This document shows positions 59,381 to 64,000 of a stretch of 64,000 nt of DNA, piece by piece (the stretch's first letter is position 1; each line of letters opens with the position of its first letter). A program made the position numbers and the translations under genes. Source of the stretch: Actinokineospora inagensis DSM 44258 (GTDB lineage Bacteria; Actinomycetota; Actinomycetes; Mycobacteriales; Pseudonocardiaceae). The stretch covers positions 123,512 through 187,511 of the forward strand of contig NZ_KI519519.1 of the NCBI RefSeq assembly GCF_000482865.1, given 5' to 3'. The notes beneath the pieces are model-generated. The model worked only from the letters and a program-made list of their open reading frames with translations, had not been told where the DNA came from and made no database searches.

Positions 59381-60256
59381 CTAGACCACCGCGTGTTCCC
59401 TGGGCAGTGCCCGCAGATAAACGATCCCGACAAGCACAGCGCCGATCAGGCCGAGCGCGCCCATGGGCAGAGTTGGCTCTACCCAGGAACGGCCCTCGTA
59501 CGCGCTGACGGTAATGGCAGCGAACGTCGCCGAGTAGCCGATAGCGGCAAGAATCATCAGTTGGAGTTTGACCCGGTTGGCCATAGCAGCCCCTTCGAGC
59601 AGCACCGCGAGCACACCCAAGACCTGCAGGGCGTGGATACCGGCGGCGTGGGCGACTTTCGCGCTCCCGGCCACGCCGAACACGAGGTTCTCCGGCACGT
59701 GCCCGGTCGCCGTGTACACGTCCTTGCCCACCGAGATCATGTCGGTCCCGATGTACCCGGCCACGACCAGCGAGGTCAGCCCGACCAGGGCGGCGATCCG
59801 CGCGATCGCCGACCCGCGGAAGTCGAACACCGCCCAGATCAGCAGCACCGTCACCGAGACCCCGGCCAGCAGCACGGTCATGCCCATGAAGCTGAACACG
59901 CCCTCGTCGAACGTGGTGGACTCGTTGAAGTGCGACGCGACGCCGCGCCAGCGCTGCATGGTGATCAGCGTGACCTCGATGACCGAGGACAGCCCGAGCA
60001 GTGCCGTGAGCGGACCACCCCACCACCGGCGGGGCAACTGCCGCAGCACCCACACCGATGACCACATCAGCAGCCCGAACGACTCGCCGAACAGGATCGG
60101 TTTGCGCCAGCTCACCGACCCGAGCCAGCTCCCCCCGTCCACCAGTTCGACCACCCCGTGCACGGCGGCGGAGGCCAACAACACCGTCCCGCACCACCAC
60201 AAGAACCACTGTCCGACACTGACCGGCCGGACCGACGCCCACATTTGGCGAATCAT
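59381..60256 (-). CDS. Multispanning membrane protein of two-component operon
   Basis: 291 residues with about eight hydrophobic segments and short loops. Family not recognised. It shows a conserved-looking WRKPILFGESFG segment and a cluster HAAGIHALQVLG. ATG at 60256 opens the operon with the kinase and regulator. It may be a co-sensor for the kinase or a transporter it controls; the sequence gives no catalytic motif. Confidence 0.8.
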   Translation of the reverse strand: MIRQMWASVRPVSVGQWFLWWCGTVLLASAAVHGVVELVDGGSWLGSVSWRKPILFGESFGLLMWSSVWVLRQLPRRWWGGPLTALLGLSSVIEVTLITMQRWRGVASHFNESTTFDEGVFSFMGMTVLLAGVSVTVLLIWAVFDFRGSAIARIAALVGLTSLVVAGYIGTDMISVGKDVYTATGHVPENLVFGVAGSAKVAHAAGIHALQVLGVLAVLLEGAAMANRVKLQLMILAAIGYSATFAAITVSAYEGRSWVEPTLPMGALGLIGAVLVGIVYLRALPREHAVV

Positions 60257-60469
60257 CCCTAACCCCCTTCGTTGGAACAGAAGGTAGGGACCGGGCGGCG
60301 CGCGCTCGTCCCCCCGCGGGGGTAGGGGGACCCGGGTCCACAGTGGAGACGGGCTGGAACCGAGGGTGCCCGAATTGCGCCGTTCGGCCGTAGCCGGTGC
60401 CGACCCGGACGCCTACTTTGGTCCAGACCACAGGGCGGGTCGGCCGCCCGCGTGCAGCGAGGGAGAGCG
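60257..60469. promoter_or_regulatory. Divergent promoter region, membrane operon and chitinase
   Basis: 213 bp. It contains a CCCCCGCGGGGG palindrome (60311-60322), a TCCACAGTGGA palindrome (60337-60347) and the DasR-like site at 60417. No convincing -10 or -35 pair was picked out by eye. Confidence 0.5.
60417..60432 (+). promoter_or_regulatory. DasR-like (dre) site upstream of chitinase
   Basis: TTTGGTCCAGACCACA contains TGGTCCAGACCA, which fits the Streptomyces chitinase promoter element TGGTCYAGACCA and the core of the DasR site ACTGGTCTAGACCACT. It lies about 40 bases upstream of the chitinase ATG. Control by N-acetylglucosamine through a DasR homologue is inferred. Confidence 0.75.
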
Positions 60470-61768
60470 ATGTCCGCGAGACGATGGCGTGCGGCGACGC
60501 TGGTGACCGGGTTGGCGGTCACCGCGGCGGTGGTGGCCGTACCGCAGGCCCAGGCGCACCAGGAGCACGGGCACGGCCGGGACCAGGTCCGCACGGTCGG
60601 CTACTTCACCCAGTGGGGCATCTACGGGCGCAACTTCACCGTCCGCGACCTGGTCACCAGCGGCACGGCGGAGCGGCTGACCCACCTCAACTACGCCTTC
60701 GGCTTCCTCGACGAGCAGGGCAACTGCGTCAGCGCGGACGCGTGGGCGGACTACCAGAAGCCGTTCGACGCCGCGCAGAGCGTGGACGGGGTGGCCGACG
60801 CCCCCGGCCAGCCACTGGCGGGGAATCTCAACCAGCTCAAGAAGTTGAAGAAGAAGTACCCGAAGCTGCGCGTCGACATCTCCCTCGGCGGCTGGTCCGG
60901 GTCCAAGTACTTCTCCAACGCCGCGCTGACCCCGGCCTCGCGCGCCGCGCACGTGAAGTCCTGCGTCGACCAGTGGCTCAAGGGTGACGTGGCGGGCCCC
61001 GGCGTGGCGGCCGGGATCTTCGACGGCATCGACATCGACTGGGAGTGGCCGGGCAGCGAGGCCAACGCGGGCAACGTCGTCCGCCCGGAGGACAAGGCCA
61101 ACTTCACCGAACTGGTCAAGGAGTACCGCCGCCAGCTCGACCGGCTGCCGCGCCGCGACCGGGCCGACCTGACCGCGTTCCTGCCCGCGAACGGCAAGCA
61201 GATCGACAACGGGTTCGAGGTATCGAAGGTCTTCCGCTACCTGACCTTCGGCAACCTGCAGGGCTACGACTACCACGGCACCTGGGAGACCACGACCAAC
61301 CAGCAGTCCGGTCTGCGCACCGCCAAGGCCGACCCGACCCCGGCGCCCGGCTTCAGCAGCCAGGTCGTGGTGGACAGCTACCTCAAGCGCGGCGCGCCGC
61401 GGGACAAGATCGTGCTGGGCGTGCCGTTCTACGGGCACGGCTGGACCGGCGTCACCAACGCCAACCACGGTCTGTTCCAGACCGCCACCGGCCCGGCGCC
61501 TGCGACCTGGGAGGCGGGCAGCGAGGACTACAAGGTCCTCAAGACCAAGGTGGGCAACGGTTACCGGGTGTACCGGGACGAGCGCGCCGGGTTCGCCTGG
61601 CTGTTCGACGGCAGCACGTTCTGGACCTACGACGACCCGACCGAGCTGCGCCGCAAGGCGGACTACATCACCGACCGGGGTCTCGGCGGGGCGATGGTGT
61701 GGTCGCTCGACGGCGACACCGCCGACGGCGAGCTGATCAAGGCACTGCACCACGGACTGTCGCATTAG
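60470..61768 (+). CDS. Secreted GH18 chitinase
   Basis: 432-residue chitinase that hydrolyses chitin outside the cell. A signal peptide with AQA cleavage spans about residues 1-30. The catalytic domain follows: DISLGGWSG (SxGG motif) and DGIDIDWEWPG with the acid Glu of the DxxDxDxE motif, then an inserted alpha+beta subdomain and AMVWSLDGD. No chitin-binding module is present. ATG at 60470 with GAGGGAGAG just upstream; an in-frame start 18 bases earlier is unlikely. A DasR-like site precedes it and a strong hairpin terminator follows. Confidence 0.96.
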   Translation: MSARRWRAATLVTGLAVTAAVVAVPQAQAHQEHGHGRDQVRTVGYFTQWGIYGRNFTVRDLVTSGTAERLTHLNYAFGFLDEQGNCVSADAWADYQKPFDAAQSVDGVADAPGQPLAGNLNQLKKLKKKYPKLRVDISLGGWSGSKYFSNAALTPASRAAHVKSCVDQWLKGDVAGPGVAAGIFDGIDIDWEWPGSEANAGNVVRPEDKANFTELVKEYRRQLDRLPRRDRADLTAFLPANGKQIDNGFEVSKVFRYLTFGNLQGYDYHGTWETTTNQQSGLRTAKADPTPAPGFSSQVVVDSYLKRGAPRDKIVLGVPFYGHGWTGVTNANHGLFQTATGPAPATWEAGSEDYKVLKTKVGNGYRVYRDERAGFAWLFDGSTFWTYDDPTELRRKADYITDRGLGGAMVWSLDGDTADGELIKALHHGLSH

Positions 61769-61778
61769 GACAACTGGC

Positions 61779-61810
61779 GGAACGCCGGTCCCGCCGCGGA
61801 CCGGCGTTCC
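61779..61810 (+). terminator. Chitinase terminator hairpin
   Basis: A perfect 13-bp stem (GGAACGCCGGTCC with its complement) and a 6-base loop begin 10 bases after the stop codon. No long T run follows. Confidence 0.85.
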
Positions 61811-61890
61811 GGTGCGGCAAATGGAGTCTGGTCGCCGGGCCCCGCGCTGATCTACCGTTCCCGCAGCGATAACTGGGAAAGGATTTGACG

Positions 61891-63243
61891 ATGAGCGGAT
61901 GGCCCGAACTGCGTTCGTCGCGGACGGTGCGGGTCGGTTCCGCGCCCGGCACCGTGATCACCTGCGGCGTCACCGACACGGTGATCGCCGACGTACCGGT
62001 GTCGGTGGTCTTCTTCTACCCGCACGCGCTCGACGAGACCCGGCTGGCGGAGGGACTTTCCCAGGCGCTGGCGGCGGTTCCGGCGTTCGCCGGTCGACTG
62101 CGCACCGTCGGTGACACCCTGGAGATCGTGTGTGACGACTCGGGTGTCCCGCTCGACACGTACGACCTCGACGAGTCGCTGCCGAAGGCGATCGGGCGGG
62201 TCACCCTGCCCGGGTCCGACTTCGTCGACCACGTCCAGGGGCCCGAGGCCCGCCAGGGCGGGTTGCCGCTGCTGAAGATCCGGCTGACCCACCTGTCCGA
62301 CGGCACGTCGACGCTGGGCTGCTCGTTCCACCACTCGGTCGGCGACCTGGCCAGCTTCATGTTCCTGATGCGCGCCTGGTCCGCCGCCTGCGAGGGCACC
62401 GAACCCCCGGCGATCACGTTGCTGACCGACCCGGACGCCTACACCGACGCGGTCCTCCCCGCGGTCGACTCCGGCCGCCCCGGGTTCCGCCTGCCGACCC
62501 CCGAGCAGGCCCAGCGGCTCGGCGAGGAGTTCGCGGGCGCGATCCGCGCGAACCGGACCGTGCAGGTCTACTTCACCGACGCCGAGGTCGCCCGCCTGCG
62601 CGAGGAGGTCAGCGCGTCGGCCGGGCGCAGGCTGTCGGTCAACGACGTGCTGTGCGCGCACGTGACGAACGTGGTCCGCGGCCTGGCGGGCGACGTGTCC
62701 GAGCCCCGTTCGATCGCCATGCCGGTCAACGTGCGCCGGTTCCTCGGCATCGACGAGGGCGTGATCGGCAACCTGGTCAGCGAGCTGTTCGTGACCTGCC
62801 CGGCTGGGGCGTCCACCGAGACCATCGCGGGCATCATCCGGGACGCCGTGGAGACCTTCCCCACGTCCCACCTGAACCTGCGCGCCAACCGCGCGTTCCT
62901 GGAATCCATCGGCCGCTCCCGCCTCCGCGAGTGCATCCCGGTCGGCTTCGACCCCGACGCCCGCACCTTCACCATCACCAACTGGAGCCGCTTCGGCATC
63001 TACGGCATCACCTTCGGCGGCAAACAACCCGCGTTCTTCAGCCCCACCTCCAACCTGCAACTCCCCTGGGTCTCCTGGATCGTCGAAGGCTTCGACAACA
63101 CCGGCCTCCTCTTCACCATCGCCGTCCCCGCCCGCCTCGCCACAGTCCTCCGCGCAGACGCGGGCCGCGCCGCACTCCACCGCTACCGATCAGCCGACGA
63201 GGAGCTTCCCGAGCTCGCTCGTGAGGTTCGCAAACTGGCGTGA
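61891..63243 (+). CDS. BAHD/transferase-family acyltransferase-like protein
   Basis: 450 residues resembling the plant/fungal BAHD transferase family (PF02458-like), which moves acyl groups from CoA to alcohols or amines. The catalytic HHxxxD motif is FHHSVGD near residue 150. The second family motif DFGWG is replaced by a TFGGK stretch (near residue 375, after NWSRFGIYG). VNVRRFL and a GNLVS stretch also fit. ATG at 61891 with GGAAAGGA upstream. The substrate is unknown, and no CoA ligase or acceptor pathway is adjacent. A free-standing NRPS condensation-like role is a weaker alternative. Confidence 0.8.
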   Translation: MSGWPELRSSRTVRVGSAPGTVITCGVTDTVIADVPVSVVFFYPHALDETRLAEGLSQALAAVPAFAGRLRTVGDTLEIVCDDSGVPLDTYDLDESLPKAIGRVTLPGSDFVDHVQGPEARQGGLPLLKIRLTHLSDGTSTLGCSFHHSVGDLASFMFLMRAWSAACEGTEPPAITLLTDPDAYTDAVLPAVDSGRPGFRLPTPEQAQRLGEEFAGAIRANRTVQVYFTDAEVARLREEVSASAGRRLSVNDVLCAHVTNVVRGLAGDVSEPRSIAMPVNVRRFLGIDEGVIGNLVSELFVTCPAGASTETIAGIIRDAVETFPTSHLNLRANRAFLESIGRSRLRECIPVGFDPDARTFTITNWSRFGIYGITFGGKQPAFFSPTSNLQLPWVSWIVEGFDNTGLLFTIAVPARLATVLRADAGRAALHRYRSADEELPELAREVRKLA

Positions 63244-63246
63244 CGT

Positions 63247-63262
63247 TCGAACACTTGTTCGA
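63247..63262 (+). promoter_or_regulatory. LexA (SOS) box
   Basis: TCGAACACTTGTTCGA is a perfect match to the actinobacterial LexA consensus TCGAAC-N4-GTTCGA. It starts 4 bases after the acyltransferase stop and overlaps the promoter of the next small gene. Confidence 0.9.
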
Positions 63263-63268
63263 TATGCT
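63263..63268 (+). promoter_or_regulatory. -10 element of LexA-controlled promoter
   Basis: TATGCT follows the LexA box directly. Transcription would begin about 7 bases later, at the GTG start codon (63275), predicting a leaderless mRNA. LexA bound here would cover the -10 region. Confidence 0.6.
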
Positions 63269-63274
63269 GTGGGG

Positions 63275-63610
63275 GTGAGAGGCCCCAAGGCGACCGTTGC
63301 CCGGTACTACGTCCCCTGGACCGACCCCGTCCAAGCCGCGCACTACACCGACCCTTCGGCCCTTCCGCTGATCGGACAATGGGTCACCGCCCTGCGCCAA
63401 CAAGGCAAAGTCCCCCCAGAGGTGACCTTCGGCATCGCCCCCGACACAGACCCACCCACCGGCCTCCTCACCGACGCCACCGGCACCCACCACCTCGACC
63501 TGTCCGAATTCCTCGTATTCGGCCGACAAGGACTCCACGTACTGGACGCGGACACCTTCTGGCAGCACTACCACAACCCCTGCCCCCCAGACCGAGAATG
63601 GGCAAACTAA
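63275..63610 (+). CDS. Small uncharacterised protein under LexA control
   Basis: 111 residues, family not recognised. GTG at 63275 is chosen because the promoter lies directly upstream; a longer frame back to 63221 would run through the LexA box and the end of the acyltransferase gene. The protein starts VRGPKAT, has an aromatic-rich centre (YYVPWTDP) and a C-terminus with WQHYHNPCPPD. No signal peptide or membrane segment is seen. The perfect SOS box implies induction by DNA damage. A hairpin follows the stop. Confidence 0.7.
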   Translation: MRGPKATVARYYVPWTDPVQAAHYTDPSALPLIGQWVTALRQQGKVPPEVTFGIAPDTDPPTGLLTDATGTHHLDLSEFLVFGRQGLHVLDADTFWQHYHNPCPPDREWAN

Positions 63611-63611
63611 G

Positions 63612-63633
63612 CCAACCCCACAGCGGCGGTTGG
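63612..63633 (+). terminator. Small hairpin after LexA-controlled gene
   Basis: CCAACC and GGTTGG form a 6-bp stem with a 10-base loop, beginning 2 bases after the stop. Weak by itself. Confidence 0.4.
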
Positions 63634-63905
63634 GGCACCAACGCCTGACCCAGCGACCCACAGATCAACCGCCGCCCCGAGAACACCCCACCGCATTCCC
63701 GCACCACACCCCTCGAACCCCACACCTCACCAACGAAGCGCCACACCCGCGCCACGCGCCCCAAAAAACCCACCTCTCATCGACGAAGCACCACACCCAA
63801 CACCGCGCCCCCCCAAAAAAAATCCACCCCACATCGACGAAGTCCCACACTTGCCCCCCCCCCCGGGGAAACCGTCGTGCGGTGAAGCACCACGACCAAC
63901 CGGCG
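63634..63905. repeat. Degenerate C-rich tandem units, no gene
   Basis: The word ATCGACGAAG or a variant followed by CCACAC recurs at about 63733, 63780 and 63834, roughly 50 bases apart, with C and A runs between. Short frames here lack any family feature. Similar G-rich units on the opposite strand lie at 49385-49500, also next to the MITE-like element. Confidence 0.55.
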
Positions 63906-64000
63906 CCGCGCGCCTCGAAACCCGCCGAACCCAACCGCCCGTTGTGGTGAAGTTGTTTTGTTTGGGGGGAGCGGTGGCCTAAGCCGGCCGGCGGGTAAGG
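63906..64000. mobile_element. Second copy of MITE-like element, cut by window edge
   Basis: Matches 49286-49380 in inverted orientation at about 86 of 95 bases, including the GTTGTTTTGTT arm. The rest lies beyond the window. Confidence 0.65.

Noticed and set aside
58926..60431. Minus-strand frame of about 500 codons across the kinase and membrane protein genes
   Set aside because: Different frame from both real genes, Arg/Gly-rich, and without motifs.
63700..63860. CRISPR-like repeats of about 50-base period
   Set aside because: Repeats are degenerate, the spacing is irregular, and there are no cas genes.

Overview
The window is high-GC actinomycete DNA. It has GTG starts, 4-base GTGA gene overlaps, IdeR/DmdR-type iron boxes, an actinobacterial LexA box and a DasR-type site. 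A member of the Pseudonocardiales is my guess, but nothing here proves the genus.

The left 46 kb (1-46387) is an iron-regulated siderophore cluster, nearly all on the minus strand. Read 5' to 3' it holds: two FecCD permeases (46351 to 44340); a heterodimeric ABC transporter pair plus an alpha/beta hydrolase (44235 to 40072); then mbtH, a siderophore-interacting reductase and three very large NRPS genes (40019 to beyond base 1). Each of the three blocks has its own iron box (46369, 44289, 40052). The NRPS genes give at least ten modules. By-eye pocket codes read Gly, Ser, unknown, N5-hydroxy-Orn, Ser, Thr, three modules with related acid-lined pockets, then N5-hydroxy-Orn. Epimerisation domains sit in modules 3-8. 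The first condensation domain is EntF/DhbF-like, so an acyl or aryl cap is expected in trans. Capping genes, the ornithine N5-hydroxylase, the ferri-siderophore ATPase and binding protein, and the release domain are not in the window. The third NRPS gene is cut by the left edge exactly at a carrier-domain site.

The oddest feature is inside the NRPS genes. Three domains (the adenylation domain of module 2 and the epimerisation domains of modules 7 and 8) carry in-frame low-complexity insertions. Each insertion ends in the same dispersed DNA element: a 41-42 bp core, then a TGTGGA box 31 bp away. The module 7 insertion also holds three exact-length 105-bp tandem repeats.

The right part (46.4-64 kb) is ordinary chromosome with accessory pieces: a HAD phosphatase, a luciferase-like monooxygenase, a zinc alcohol dehydrogenase, a secreted SGNH lipase, a two-gene cassette (ATP-grasp/decarboxylase-like fusion plus a Cys-His-Asp protein), an Ada/AlkA-Ogt alkylation repair pair, a proline iminopeptidase, a two-component system with a membrane protein, a secreted GH18 chitinase behind a DasR-like site, a BAHD-like acyltransferase, and a small gene behind a perfect LexA box. 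Two copies of a MITE-like repeat lie at 49.2-49.4 kb and at the right edge.
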